Shown one piece after another: positions 7,792 through 16,973 of a stretch of 64,000 nucleotides of DNA (position 1 is the stretch's first letter; each line of letters opens with the position of its first letter). Under the pieces are notes generated by a model. That model was not told the origin of the DNA, made no database searches, and saw only the letters and a list, made by a program, of their open reading frames with translations. The DNA lies in the NCBI GenBank assembly GCA_944324315.1, contig CALUVW010000002.1, positions 47,742-111,741 of the forward strand, given 5' to 3'. This DNA comes from Candidatus Gastranaerophilales bacterium (GTDB taxonomy: Bacteria; Cyanobacteriota; Vampirovibrionia; Gastranaerophilales; Gastranaerophilaceae). A program made the translations under genes and the position numbers.

Positions 7792-9561
7792 TTATTCAAA
7801 TATCATATTTTCTTGATATTCATTTCTATCCAGAAACGGGAACATGTCCTCAAGTGAAGGCGAAATCATTGTGCCGTCATCTAACTTTCTTGCAGAAAGT
7901 TTCGGAGAAAATGCATATTCTTTTTCGGTTATAACTTCACAAATAACAGGCTCATTAAAAGACAGAACTTTTTTGATATCATCTTTCATTGAAGCAGGAT
8001 TAGAAAGTCTAACCGATTTAATTCCAAATCCTTCAGCTAATTGACAAAAATCCGGAACACTAACGCCGCTATCGACTCCGGAACCTGTCATATGGCCATT
8101 AAAGAAATTTCTTTGAGTTTGACGTATGGAAGAATATCCTGAATTATTTATAACAAATATTTTTATAGGCAGCTTATTAAATTTGATTGTTTGCAATTCT
8201 TGAATATTCATCATTATTGAACCATCACCTGTTAAGCAGATAACATTTCTGCCATGTGCTTCATAGAAAGCACCCAGAGCTGCCGGCAAGTCATAACCCA
8301 TAGATGCATCACCTGAATTCCAAAAAATTCTCTGGTTTTCTTTTACGATTGCAGTCTGATGCGAACAAACACAAGCTGAACCATTACCCGCAATCATAAT
8401 ATCGTTTTCAGACATAGCATCTGTTAATTTATGCACAAAGTCATAAACATTGATAATACCGGAATTAGAATGATATTCTGCAGTATTTTCAAATGAGTAC
8501 TTGTGCAAAAGATTTTTGGAGAAATTTAACCACTCCTTCACATTTAATACAGGAAATTCTTTTTCCAATGCAGGCAAAAATTCGTTTAAATCTGCATTGA
8601 TTTTTAAATCCGGAATAACTGTCGGCTTATCTAACTCCGCTTTATCAATATCTATTACAATCTTATAAGCATTTTTGGCAAAATTCTCCCAGTTATAGCT
8701 TGCCTGCCTTATATTATTTCTAGTACCTAAAAATAATATTACATCTGCATTCTGCAAAGTAAAATTACCTGCTCTCTGCCCGACAGTTCCGATTCGTCCA
8801 CAAAAATTCTTATGATTTGTCGGTAATAAATCCATACCGTTAAAAGTTGTAACTATAGGGATATCCGTTTTTTCAAGCAATTTTAGGAACATTTTTTCTT
8901 GTTTTGATAGCCTGATACCATATCCTGCAACAATAAGAGGTCTTTTTGCGGATTTTAATTTATTTATCACCTCATCAATCTTCAAATCACAGTTCTCAGG
9001 CTTAGGAGGCACATATTCAACTAGGTTATTTTCATCTATCAATGCAGCTTGAACATTCATAGGGATATCAAGCCATACTGGACCTTTTCTGCCGTGGGTA
9101 GCTTCATAAATTGCTCTATCAATATGATATTTTATTTCCTTTGGTTCTGTCAGCATTTTTGCATATTTGACAAGAGGCTTTACAACACTTATAATATCAA
9201 CTTCCTGATCGCCTAATTGTCTTAAAGGGATTTCTTTACAAGAAGCCAACGTTGTTGAATATTTTACCTGTCCTGAAATATATAAAACAGGCACAGAATC
9301 TGTCCACTGTCCGAAAACTCCGTTTAAACAATTTAATCCGCCGGGACCTGTCGTAACATTAACAACAGCCAGCCTTTGATTAACTCTTGCATAACCTTCA
9401 GCCGCTATGGCACAACCTTGTTCATGATGATTTGCAGTATAGGATAAAACACGTCCTAAACTGTCATTAAGATGCATTGCACCGCCACCCGAAACCATAA
9501 AAAAATGTTCCACACCATGCTCTTTTAATCGTTTTGCTATATAATCAGAAAGTTTTATCAT
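7792..9561 (-). CDS. Thiamine-diphosphate-dependent enzyme of the acetolactate synthase family, YerE-like candidate
   Basis: The product has 589 residues in the three-domain layout of acetohydroxyacid synthases. Glu47 in ANHHEQ is the expected catalytic Glu of the Pyr domain. The PP domain has the TDP/Mg motif beginning LTGDGSIMMN and ending about 25 residues later in NN. Biosynthetic AHAS genes pair with a small subunit and lie with ilv genes; here the gene sits with rfbF, rfbG and rfbH. In Yersinia the homologue YerE adds a two-carbon unit from pyruvate to a CDP-3,6-dideoxy-4-hexulose to make yersiniose. I infer a similar C-branching role. It overlaps the acyltransferase gene by 4 bases. 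Confidence 0.75.
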   Translation of the reverse strand: MIKLSDYIAKRLKEHGVEHFFMVSGGGAMHLNDSLGRVLSYTANHHEQGCAIAAEGYARVNQRLAVVNVTTGPGGLNCLNGVFGQWTDSVPVLYISGQVKYSTTLASCKEIPLRQLGDQEVDIISVVKPLVKYAKMLTEPKEIKYHIDRAIYEATHGRKGPVWLDIPMNVQAALIDENNLVEYVPPKPENCDLKIDEVINKLKSAKRPLIVAGYGIRLSKQEKMFLKLLEKTDIPIVTTFNGMDLLPTNHKNFCGRIGTVGQRAGNFTLQNADVILFLGTRNNIRQASYNWENFAKNAYKIVIDIDKAELDKPTVIPDLKINADLNEFLPALEKEFPVLNVKEWLNFSKNLLHKYSFENTAEYHSNSGIINVYDFVHKLTDAMSENDIMIAGNGSACVCSHQTAIVKENQRIFWNSGDASMGYDLPAALGAFYEAHGRNVICLTGDGSIMMNIQELQTIKFNKLPIKIFVINNSGYSSIRQTQRNFFNGHMTGSGVDSGVSVPDFCQLAEGFGIKSVRLSNPASMKDDIKKVLSFNEPVICEVITEKEYAFSPKLSARKLDDGTMISPSLEDMFPFLDRNEYQENMIFE

Positions 9562-10715
9562 TTATTATTTTCCTTTCGTATAAAAGAATATCTAAACTTG
9601 TTTGCAGGCTTTTCTATAATTAAATAGTTTAAAGAAGCAGCAATAACAGTTATAAAAAAGCCTATTAACGGGACAGTTAACAAAATCGTCAAATCTGAAA
9701 TTTGCCCCCCCTCCGAAGCTTTATAAATTTTCAAAGGTACAGTTAGTAAATATGAATGATAGATATAAAATCCTAAAACAATAGTTCCGTATGCATCGAA
9801 TAATCTTAAAGGATTTTTTAATATGGCTTTCAAACACAAAGGCTCTTGAACCGGCTTACCAGAATAATCAAAACAATATATAATTAAAGCAACAAGAGCA
9901 AGAATTACTGTCGGAGCAATAAATTTATAAAACCACCAGCTTGCACGAAAATGAAGCTGATATGTAAACATCAGCAGAGTAACTATTAATAATAATAAAG
10001 AAATGGGACGTAACCATTTTTTAATAGTTGTATCTTCTGAATTAATTGTAAACGCATTCAGAAACATACCGCCGAAAAATAAATCTAAATTAGTCCAAGA
10101 AGGAATAACAATATTATTAAAATAAGGGATCTTGAAATAGTTATAAATTAAACGAATACCAAGTCCAATACCTGCTATTAAGAAAAATATAAGAAGTTTA
10201 TTGACTTTAATCTTTGAAAAAATATACTTGTACCCAAACGGAGCCAATAAATATAACTGTACTATTGCCGATATAAACCACAAATAGCCTATCGGAACTT
10301 TTGCCTTAGAAATTATTACAGATATATTATCCGTAAAAGTAAGCATTGGTATTAATGAATAGAAGTGTTCTTTTGCAAATTCGACAGGATAAACAAATAA
10401 CAACATGAAAAGTAAAAACAATAAATAAGGTGGTAATATTCTTATTATTCTATTTATCCAAAAAATCAAAATACCTTTCTTATCAGTTTGATATTTGTTA
10501 TTATAAAATCCCTTCCCAAGCAAATAACCGGATATAATAAAAAACATCCACATAGCAGCCCATGCAGGTGTATAAAATACCCAGGGGAAATGAATATCAG
10601 GGTAGAATACCCGAATACAAATTAATGAATGTACCCCGAATACCGATAACATAGCAATTGACTTTAAAATATTAAATATATTAGCATTATTAGTTGTCTT
10701 TTGAGTTGTGTTCAT
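9558..10715 (-). CDS. Membrane O-acyltransferase (acyltransferase 3 family)
   Basis: The product has 385 residues with about ten hydrophobic segments. The N-terminal helix holds the AMLSVFGVHS stretch, with the His that is characteristic of acyltransferase-3 (OafA/WecH) proteins, and MWMFFIISGYLL follows. These inner-membrane enzymes put acetyl or similar groups on polysaccharide units. A G7 tract on the coding strand (9705-9711) encodes part of SEGGQ near residue 335, in a loop between late membrane segments; a one-base change there would remove the last two segments. Overlaps its downstream neighbour by 4 bases, which supports one operon. Confidence 0.9.
   Translation of the reverse strand: MNTTQKTTNNANIFNILKSIAMLSVFGVHSLICIRVFYPDIHFPWVFYTPAWAAMWMFFIISGYLLGKGFYNNKYQTDKKGILIFWINRIIRILPPYLLFLLFMLLFVYPVEFAKEHFYSLIPMLTFTDNISVIISKAKVPIGYLWFISAIVQLYLLAPFGYKYIFSKIKVNKLLIFFLIAGIGLGIRLIYNYFKIPYFNNIVIPSWTNLDLFFGGMFLNAFTINSEDTTIKKWLRPISLLLLIVTLLMFTYQLHFRASWWFYKFIAPTVILALVALIIYCFDYSGKPVQEPLCLKAILKNPLRLFDAYGTIVLGFYIYHSYLLTVPLKIYKASEGGQISDLTILLTVPLIGFFITVIAASLNYLIIEKPANKFRYSFIRKENNK
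9705..9711 (-). repeat. G7 tract (coding strand) in acyltransferase gene
   Basis: Seven C on the + strand, hence G7 in the coding strand of the acyltransferase. It is in frame at this length. It is the shortest of the G-tracts in this window and the least likely to slip. Confidence 0.5.
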
Positions 10716-10718
10716 ATT

Positions 10719-11384
10719 TTATATAACTCCTTGTAAATTTTTAATTTTGGTTAAATCATCTAATTCAATACAAATATCAGCATTAGACTTTAATGCTGTT
10801 TTATCATTTCCATATCCCCATAGCACAGCTACTGAATATACACCGGCTTGCTTCGCTGCATTAACATCACTCAATGCATCTCCTATCATTGCGGTTTCAT
10901 TTTTGCTTAAATTGTATTTCAATAGAATATCAGTTATCATATCACTTTTTGAAACCGTTTTTCCGGATTTATCAATAGTGTATACATCCTTAAACATATC
11001 TAATTTAAACTGCTTTATAATTCGCATTGTTGGAATATTCGGTTTAAATGTAGCAATAAACAATTTATTTCCCGAAGATGACAAACGTTTTAACAAGTCG
11101 TAAACCCCCGGATAGATAAAACTTATATCATCTTCATCATAATCATAAATTTTTCTAAAATTTGACATTATGTTTTCAATTATTAAATCATTTGTTAATT
11201 CAGGCGCTATAAGTTTTATAATCTCTTTTAACGGCGGGCCTATAATATCTGAATTTAGATTTTTCACATTTATAGGATAATCAGCTGCTTTAAAAGCCTT
11301 TTCAAAACACCGTAATACTTCATCAGACGAATTTAAAATAGTGCCATCTAAATCGAAAATAAAATTGCTTATATTGTTAAGCAT
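10719..11384 (-). CDS. HAD-superfamily phosphatase, phosphoglycolate phosphatase-like
   Basis: The product (221 residues from ATG 11384) has all HAD motifs: FIFDLDGTILNSSDE (motif I with the nucleophile Asp), a later ATFKPN (motif II), and MIGDALSDVNAAKQAG (motif IV), with a helical cap between I and II. I prefer ATG 11384 to an upstream TTG because it opens just before motif I. It probably removes a phosphate from a small sugar or carboxylic acid intermediate. It overlaps the aldolase gene by 8 bases and lies in the CDP-sugar operon, so a linked metabolic step is likely but not identified. Confidence 0.8.
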   Translation of the reverse strand: MLNNISNFIFDLDGTILNSSDEVLRCFEKAFKAADYPINVKNLNSDIIGPPLKEIIKLIAPELTNDLIIENIMSNFRKIYDYDEDDISFIYPGVYDLLKRLSSSGNKLFIATFKPNIPTMRIIKQFKLDMFKDVYTIDKSGKTVSKSDMITDILLKYNLSKNETAMIGDALSDVNAAKQAGVYSVAVLWGYGNDKTALKSNADICIELDDLTKIKNLQGVI

Positions 11385-12195
11385 ATACACCGCCGGCTTC
11401 TTCAATCAATTTTTTGTATCTTGCCTCAAGCATAGTTAATCTGTGAGCATCTTCTTCAAAAATCATTTTATAAAACTCTCTTTTGTTTCTAAGCCACATA
11501 AGTTCAAAACCGACAGCCTTTAATATCCCTTTGTCTGCTTTAGAATCTTTCATTGCAGCTTGAGCGTCAAAAATAATTTTTCTTGTCTCAAATCTTGTCA
11601 AAGCATTTTCCGGCAAACGCTTGAAAAACGGTAAAGAATGAGCAGAAACACCTCCACCGATTACCATTTCTTTATTCACTTTCAACATTTGAGCTGCTAT
11701 AGAATCTGCAATTTTGAAAATATCTTCGGAATTAATATCTTCTCTTGTTAAGCCCATAGAGCCTGTCATATCAACACGTCCCAGAACAACACCGTTAATA
11801 TCTTTAAAATACTCAGATGCAATCATCTCTTCCAAACTCTTAAATCCTGTGATTGTTTCAATATTAACTAAAAATTTTATATCTTTTCTTTCTTCCTCTG
11901 GGAAAACAAATTTAGTTGCTTGAACGAATTTTTTTAATGCATAAGCAGTTTCAATCATAGGAGCAACGATTGTATTAACGCCGATTGTTCTTGCATCAAA
12001 CATATCTTTTATTGCTTCACAGCCGCCGATTTTTATTGTCAAATCCAAACCTGCTTTTGTTACAATTTCTTTCAAGCGCATTGCTTCCTCAAGTCGTGTA
12101 CCTTCTGCTTCAAATTCTGCTTTTACACCAACGACATGATGATTTTCTTTTAAATCTATCAATGTATTTATCATTTTCTTTTCTAAACTATTCAT
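11377..12195 (-). CDS. HpcH/HpaI-family aldolase or citrate lyase-like protein
   Basis: The start at ATG 12195 is set by AGAGG just upstream. The 272-residue product fits the HpcH/HpaI family: TIKIGGCEAIKDMF, NTIVAPMIETAYAL with the conserved metal-ligand Glu, FLVNIETITGF with the second, and LGRVDMTGSMG. Family members cleave or form C-C bonds using pyruvate or acyl-CoA units. Next to a pyruvate-using TDP enzyme and a HAD phosphatase in a sugar operon, it may handle a small keto-acid used for sugar modification. The substrate cannot be read from sequence. Confidence 0.75.
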   Translation of the reverse strand: MNSLEKKMINTLIDLKENHHVVGVKAEFEAEGTRLEEAMRLKEIVTKAGLDLTIKIGGCEAIKDMFDARTIGVNTIVAPMIETAYALKKFVQATKFVFPEEERKDIKFLVNIETITGFKSLEEMIASEYFKDINGVVLGRVDMTGSMGLTREDINSEDIFKIADSIAAQMLKVNKEMVIGGGVSAHSLPFFKRLPENALTRFETRKIIFDAQAAMKDSKADKGILKAVGFELMWLRNKREFYKMIFEEDAHRLTMLEARYKKLIEEAGGVYA

Positions 12196-12210
12196 ATATA
12201 ATCCTCTCAC

Positions 12211-13062
12211 TTAACTAACATATGTAAAATTTTCTTTTTTATAACAATAAAATTTCCTTAACCCTTCCTGCATAGAAGTAAACTTAAAATTCGGAATTTC
12301 TTTTAATAATATAGAATTATCACCTGTATATTCATTATTTAATGAAGATGCCTTGATGTCAATTTTACTTCTGATACCACCAAAATTGTTCACTATACCT
12401 GCAATATCTAAAAGACTTATACTCTCAGAAGGCGTAATATTAATAATTTTATGTTCCGGCCTAATTTGAATAAAATGCTCTACTATTTTTTGCATATCTT
12501 CAACAAATAAATAATCAAACACGACATTTTGATTAATAACAATATCTTGATTACTCAGAACTTGATTTATTGCATAACTCGGGAAGCGATTTTCTTTTTC
12601 GTTATAACCGTAGCACGCAAAAATATTAAGGCATAAAATATCATCTCTTTTTTGAACTATTTCTGCAATCTTTAATTTTGATAAGCCGTATAAATCCTTT
12701 GGAACAACCTGCCCGATTTCAGTTTCTTTAACTTTATGAAGATTTCTCGACTTATCATACATTGCACCTGAACCAAATAATATAATCCTGACATCGTTCT
12801 GCTTAAATTTCAAAAGATTATTAAGCATAGAAATATTAGTTTCTACTGTATCAAAAGCATCATCAATACCTCTTGCGCCGCCAACTGAGGCACAGTGAAT
12901 TATAAAATCAATTTTATGTGTATCAAAATATCTTTTTACATCATTTTCAGATGCAAGATTAAGTTCAAAACTTCTCGGGCAAAACAGAGTATATCTATTC
13001 TGTAAATAGTCTTTTAAATTTCTGCCAATAAATCCGCCTGAACCTGTTAAAAGAATATTCAT
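12211..13062 (-). CDS. NAD(P)-dependent sugar epimerase/reductase (extended SDR), possible YerF-like reductase
   Basis: The 283-residue product begins MNILLTGSGGFIGRNLKDYL with the Rossmann GxxGxxG. The active site pair is in LYGLSKLKIAE (Tyr and Lys four apart). FGSGAMYD precedes it in place of the usual Ser/Thr strand. It lies directly downstream of rfbH (1-base overlap), where pathways to 3,6-dideoxyhexoses place a 4-ketohexose reductase, and in yersiniose pathways YerF. I infer reduction of the keto-sugar made by RfbH or the TDP enzyme. Confidence 0.75.
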   Translation of the reverse strand: MNILLTGSGGFIGRNLKDYLQNRYTLFCPRSFELNLASENDVKRYFDTHKIDFIIHCASVGGARGIDDAFDTVETNISMLNNLLKFKQNDVRIILFGSGAMYDKSRNLHKVKETEIGQVVPKDLYGLSKLKIAEIVQKRDDILCLNIFACYGYNEKENRFPSYAINQVLSNQDIVINQNVVFDYLFVEDMQKIVEHFIQIRPEHKIINITPSESISLLDIAGIVNNFGGIRSKIDIKASSLNNEYTGDNSILLKEIPNFKFTSMQEGLRKFYCYKKENFTYVS

Positions 13063-14408
13063 TATTTATATTCCTCAACAAATTTGTGAATAAGTTCTGA
13101 TGTTTTATCAAGTTCTTTTTCTGACAGAGCCGGGAACACTCCTACCCAAAATGTATTATTCATAACAAAATCAGTATTAGGGAGTAATTTATAATGTTCT
13201 TCATTCAATTCTCTTGAATTAAGTAATTTTGAACTTCCTATTCTTAATTGAATGTCATTATCAACAATCATCGGCTGGCGCAAAATATTGCCGGCAAAAA
13301 GTTGTCTTGTACCAACACCGTTACTTTCCAGATATTCAACAAGTTTTTGCTTTGAAAGCGGAGGCTTTGTTGAAATTAAAAATCCAAACCATGAAGGTTT
13401 AACACCTTCTCTTATTTCAGGCAATATTAAATAATCTTTTAAATCCGACAGCTTATTCATAAGATACTTTGCATTGTGAGTTCTTTTTTCTATGAATTGC
13501 GGGAGTTTTTTTAACTGAGTACACCCCAGAGCTGCCTGCCAATCAGTTATCTTAAGATTAAACCCGATATGTGAATAAGTGTATTTGTGATCATATCCGA
13601 AGGGCAGATTGCCAAGCTGCATTTGAAAACGTTTTTTGCAGGTATCATCTTTCCCCGGCTTACACCAGCAGTCACGTCCCCAGTCCCTGAATGATAAAAT
13701 TATTCGATATAGCTGCGCGTCATTTGTAACAACAGCCCCGCCCTCACCCATAGTCATATGGTGTGCAGGATAAAAACTATAAGTACCGATATGCCCTATT
13801 GTCCCGAGTTTTTTACCTTTAAACTCGCCGCCTAGAGCATCACAACTATCTTCTATTAACCATAAATTATATTTTTCGCATAAATGTATAATCTTATCCA
13901 AATCATAACTGTTGCCCAATGTATGTGCTAAAAATATTGCTTTTGTTTTATCGGTTATAGCTTCTTCGATTTTTTCAGCATCAATATTGTAAGTACCGAT
14001 TTCACAGTCAATAAAGACAGGGATAAGGCCTTGCTGAATTATCGGATTAATAGTTGTCGGAAACCCTGCGGCAACAGAGATAACTTCATCTCCTTTTTTA
14101 AGTCGTTTGTCTCCAAGCTTATGAGAAGTTAAAGCAGACAGTGCCAACAAATTAGCACTTGAACCAGAATTTGTCGAAAGCGCATATTTTACGCCCAGAT
14201 AATTTGCAAATTCTTTTTCAAATTCATCATTAAATCTTCCTGCGGTAAGCCACATATCAAGAGAAGCATCCACCATTGCTTCTAATTCTTCACAACCCAG
14301 CAGTTTTCCTGAGGCAGGAATATACTTAAACTCTCTTGGTTTATCATAAACTTCTTTATAATAATTTCTAACAGCTTCTTTAACTTTATTACGCAATTCT
14401 AGTTCCAT
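13062..14408 (-). CDS. rfbH: CDP-4-keto-6-deoxy-D-glucose 3-dehydrase (E1, RfbH/DdhC)
   Basis: The 448-residue PMP-dependent dehydrase removes the C3 hydroxyl from CDP-4-keto-6-deoxyglucose. It has the DegT/AHBA fold, but the PLP-binding Lys of aminotransferases is replaced by His (SFYPAHHMTMGEGG, His216), as in Yersinia E1. The [2Fe-2S] motif is complete with spacing C-X57-C-X1-C-X7-C: Cys189, Cys247, Cys249 and Cys257. This separates it from plain aminotransferases with high confidence. The partner reductase E3 (DdhD) is not in the window. First gene of the left - strand unit; upstream sequence 14409-14488 holds no gene. Confidence 0.95.
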   Translation of the reverse strand: MELELRNKVKEAVRNYYKEVYDKPREFKYIPASGKLLGCEELEAMVDASLDMWLTAGRFNDEFEKEFANYLGVKYALSTNSGSSANLLALSALTSHKLGDKRLKKGDEVISVAAGFPTTINPIIQQGLIPVFIDCEIGTYNIDAEKIEEAITDKTKAIFLAHTLGNSYDLDKIIHLCEKYNLWLIEDSCDALGGEFKGKKLGTIGHIGTYSFYPAHHMTMGEGGAVVTNDAQLYRIILSFRDWGRDCWCKPGKDDTCKKRFQMQLGNLPFGYDHKYTYSHIGFNLKITDWQAALGCTQLKKLPQFIEKRTHNAKYLMNKLSDLKDYLILPEIREGVKPSWFGFLISTKPPLSKQKLVEYLESNGVGTRQLFAGNILRQPMIVDNDIQLRIGSSKLLNSRELNEEHYKLLPNTDFVMNNTFWVGVFPALSEKELDKTSELIHKFVEEYK

Positions 14409-14488
14409 ATAATATCCCTCTCTAACTTAAAAAATTATATTACAAATAAGAGAAAAAATAAAGTTTTTTAATCATACTGTTAGTAAAA

Positions 14489-15448
14489 TTATTTTTTCAA
14501 AGAAGAAGAAAATTTAATTCCTAAGATTTTTATAATAAATTTATTATCGTGTATAATTACTGAAAAAATCTTACCATACCTTGCAAACCAAAATCTTAAC
14601 TTTTGGCTATTAGTCATTTTCAAAGGAATAGACGAAAATTTATTGTAATACCACCATTCTCTTGCCATCGGCATAGTAACATCAACCCATGGCTTTATCC
14701 AAGTTGTATAATGAAGAATTTTAGGTTTTTGCGCTGTTTTTTTTATAGTATTAACATTCGGGTTACTTTTTACGATTAAATTGTTGCGATAAAAACTGTC
14801 CTGAACATTCCACGACATATCAAGTAATAAACATTTTTCATGACAAAGTCTGTTAATTATTTCCTGGTCTAGATGATAACTACCTCCACCAGATAAAACA
14901 AGTGTTTTTGCTTTATTCCAAATATCAGCTTCCCGCCATTTTTTTAAGTTCATTAATAAAACACCACTATTAACAATTGGCAAAAAATTATACCAGTTAT
15001 TACTTTGAGGAAAACGAAATAAAAAAGTACATCCGATATCTTCTACTCCTGCAATATAGCATTGTTCTATGTCAGTATTAAATAAATTTTTCAGACTTTT
15101 CTTTATAATCAAATCACAATCTAAATATAAAATTTTATCCAAATCTGGCAACAAATTCGGCAACTGTAAACGATAATAGCATGTTCTGGTTATATGTGAA
15201 CCATCATATATTAAAAAAGATTTTAAAATTTCTTCATCAATATCTATAAATTGCATCTTGAAATTTTTAATCTTTTTTAATTGCAAAAGCTTTGATTTAC
15301 TTAATTCTGAGACATTATTACACAATATATAGAAAGAAAGTATATCACTTTTTGATGCATTTTTTAAAATAGAAGTAATTGCTACTGACATAGGCTGAAC
15401 ATAGTTTTCATCCGCAGCAAAAGCTACATTAATTTCATTTGTTTGCAT
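14489..15448 (-). CDS. Family 8 glycosyltransferase
   Basis: The 319-residue product has the GT8 layout: NVAFAADENYVQPMSVAITS at the N-terminus, the DXD motif in KILYLDCDLII (Asp110 and Asp112) for metal and nucleotide-sugar, and ILHYTTWIKPW near residue 265, the conserved His region. These enzymes transfer galactose or glucose in LPS-core type glycans. The tail IIKILGIKF resembles the LG-K tails of the + strand transferases. It is read away from the XRE regulator gene, with candidate operators between them. Confidence 0.9.
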   Translation of the reverse strand: MQTNEINVAFAADENYVQPMSVAITSILKNASKSDILSFYILCNNVSELSKSKLLQLKKIKNFKMQFIDIDEEILKSFLIYDGSHITRTCYYRLQLPNLLPDLDKILYLDCDLIIKKSLKNLFNTDIEQCYIAGVEDIGCTFLFRFPQSNNWYNFLPIVNSGVLLMNLKKWREADIWNKAKTLVLSGGGSYHLDQEIINRLCHEKCLLLDMSWNVQDSFYRNNLIVKSNPNVNTIKKTAQKPKILHYTTWIKPWVDVTMPMAREWWYYNKFSSIPLKMTNSQKLRFWFARYGKIFSVIIHDNKFIIKILGIKFSSSLKK

Positions 15449-15477
15449 TCATAACTCCTTACCTGATGTCTTTTATT

Positions 15478-15520
15478 CATGTAATAAAAAATGTTACATG
15501 TCAATAGTTAAAGGTGACAT
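15478..15520. promoter_or_regulatory. Two interleaved inverted repeats between GT8 and XRE genes, candidate operators
   Basis: CATGTAA (15478-15484) pairs with TTACATG (15494-15500), spacer 9. ATGTCA (15498-15503) pairs with TGACAT (15515-15520), spacer 11. They lie in the 132-base gap between the divergent glycosyltransferase (start 15448) and XRE regulator (start 15581). Small XRE repressors usually bind such repeats next to their own gene, so autoregulation plus control of the GT8 gene is a fair inference. Confidence 0.55.
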
Positions 15521-15580
15521 TTTTTGTTGTTATGCATTCTATCAATTTTAAATAACATAAGGATATTAAACAGGTAATTT

Positions 15581-15916
15581 ATGGATAAAAAAGAAATAGG
15601 TAAACAACTTAAACATTTTAGGCAACTCGCGGGTCTGACTCAGGAAGCCCTTGCAGAAAAAGTAAACATTCACGAAAAACAAATTTCCAGAATAGAATCT
15701 GGCTTGCATTTTCCGACATTTGATAATTTTATGAAAATACTAAAAGTCCTGAATGTTGAAATGAAAGATTTCAAATCAGAAAAAAATTGCCCAACACTAA
15801 ATAAATCAAAAGAAAAACTAATACAAATTATAAATTCTGCAGAAGATAAAGATATAGAATTATATCTCGCACTTATACAAGATATACAAAAATATTTAAA
15901 AATTAGTCCCAGATGA
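15581..15916 (+). CDS. Small XRE-family helix-turn-helix regulator
   Basis: The 111-residue product has an N-terminal HTH of the XRE/Cro type (residues about 6-60): IGKQLKHFRQLAGLTQEALA, then ISRIESGLHFPTFDNFMKIL. The rest is a short helical tail with no sensor domain visible. It is the only + strand gene within a long - strand polysaccharide operon, and its end overlaps the end of rfbG by 14 bases, which could give antisense effects on that operon. Inverted repeats lie in its upstream region. It probably sets expression of the surrounding polysaccharide genes; direct evidence is lacking. Confidence 0.85.
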   Translation: MDKKEIGKQLKHFRQLAGLTQEALAEKVNIHEKQISRIESGLHFPTFDNFMKILKVLNVEMKDFKSEKNCPTLNKSKEKLIQIINSAEDKDIELYLALIQDIQKYLKISPR

Positions 15917-16973
15917 TTTTTTCAGAATACTGTTCTATCTGAGAGAGAGTGAATTTATACATATCAGTATTATCATCATAAAAATGTTTATACCACTCAA
16001 CAGTATTTTTAATAGCATCATCCGCCGTTAGGGTTGGCTTCCAGCCTAAAACTTTTTTAGCTTTTTCAATATTCAGCATCAAAAGACCGGCTTCATGAAG
16101 ATTATCACGTTTTTGAACAATAACTTCTCCTTTGCCGTAAAAATCAACTACTTTTTGAGCGACATCTGCAACCCGTAAAACATTTTTTTCATCAGGTCCA
16201 AAATTAAAACCTTCTGCGTATTTTTTACCGTATTCTAAAAGTTTCTGTCCCAGCAATAAATATCCTGAGAGAGGTTCAAGAACATGCTGCCACGGACGCA
16301 CAGCAACTGGATTTCTTATTTCTATTTTTTCTCCTTTATTGATTGCAACAACACAATCAGGAATTAATCTGTCTAAAGCCCAGTCACCGCCGCCTATTAC
16401 ATTACCCGCACGTGCCGTTGCCATTGCGTAGGTGCCATCATCCTGCAAAAATGAACGTCTGTAAGAAGATGACATAATTTCAACACAGCCTTTTGATGAA
16501 GAGTACATGTCATACCCGCCCATAGGTTCATCTTCTCTGTAACCTCTTTCAACCTCTTTATTTTCATAGCATTTGTCAGTTGTAACATTTACAAATGCTT
16601 TAACAGATTTACACTTTCTTGCTGCTTCAAAAACATTTAAGGTTCCGATAACATTTGTCTGATAAGTCAAAACAGGTTCAGAATATGACAACCTGACCAA
16701 TGGTTGAGCTGCAAGATGAAACACAATATCCGGCTGAAAATCAATCATTGTTTGTTCTAGCAAATTAACATCCAAAATGTCGCCGATGACACTTTTTGAG
16801 ATCTTCTCTTCGATGTTTAACTCCTTAAACATCGAAGGTTTAGTATTTGGAGCAAGCGAATATCCGCATACATCTGCGCCAAGCATCGTAAGCCATAATG
16901 CAAGCCAACTTCCTTTAAAACCTGTATGTCCTGTTAAAAAAACTTTTTTATTTTTATAAATATCGTAAAACAT
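15903..16973 (-). CDS. rfbG: CDP-glucose 4,6-dehydratase
   Basis: The 356-residue product is a full-length extended SDR. It opens KKVFLTGHTGFKGSWLALWL, the NAD-binding start particular to RfbG, and has the YSSSKG active site (Tyr and Lys) preceded by VNVTTDKCYEN. ARAGNVIGGGDWALDRLIPD and the later RPWQHVLEPLSGYL are RfbG/RfbB signatures. It turns CDP-glucose into CDP-4-keto-6-deoxyglucose, the substrate of RfbH encoded at 13062-14408. It is the last gene of the right-hand - strand operon, overlapping the preceding glycosyltransferase gene by 20 bases. Confidence 0.95.
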   Translation of the reverse strand: MFYDIYKNKKVFLTGHTGFKGSWLALWLTMLGADVCGYSLAPNTKPSMFKELNIEEKISKSVIGDILDVNLLEQTMIDFQPDIVFHLAAQPLVRLSYSEPVLTYQTNVIGTLNVFEAARKCKSVKAFVNVTTDKCYENKEVERGYREDEPMGGYDMYSSSKGCVEIMSSSYRRSFLQDDGTYAMATARAGNVIGGGDWALDRLIPDCVVAINKGEKIEIRNPVAVRPWQHVLEPLSGYLLLGQKLLEYGKKYAEGFNFGPDEKNVLRVADVAQKVVDFYGKGEVIVQKRDNLHEAGLLMLNIEKAKKVLGWKPTLTADDAIKNTVEWYKHFYDDNTDMYKFTLSQIEQYSEKIIWD

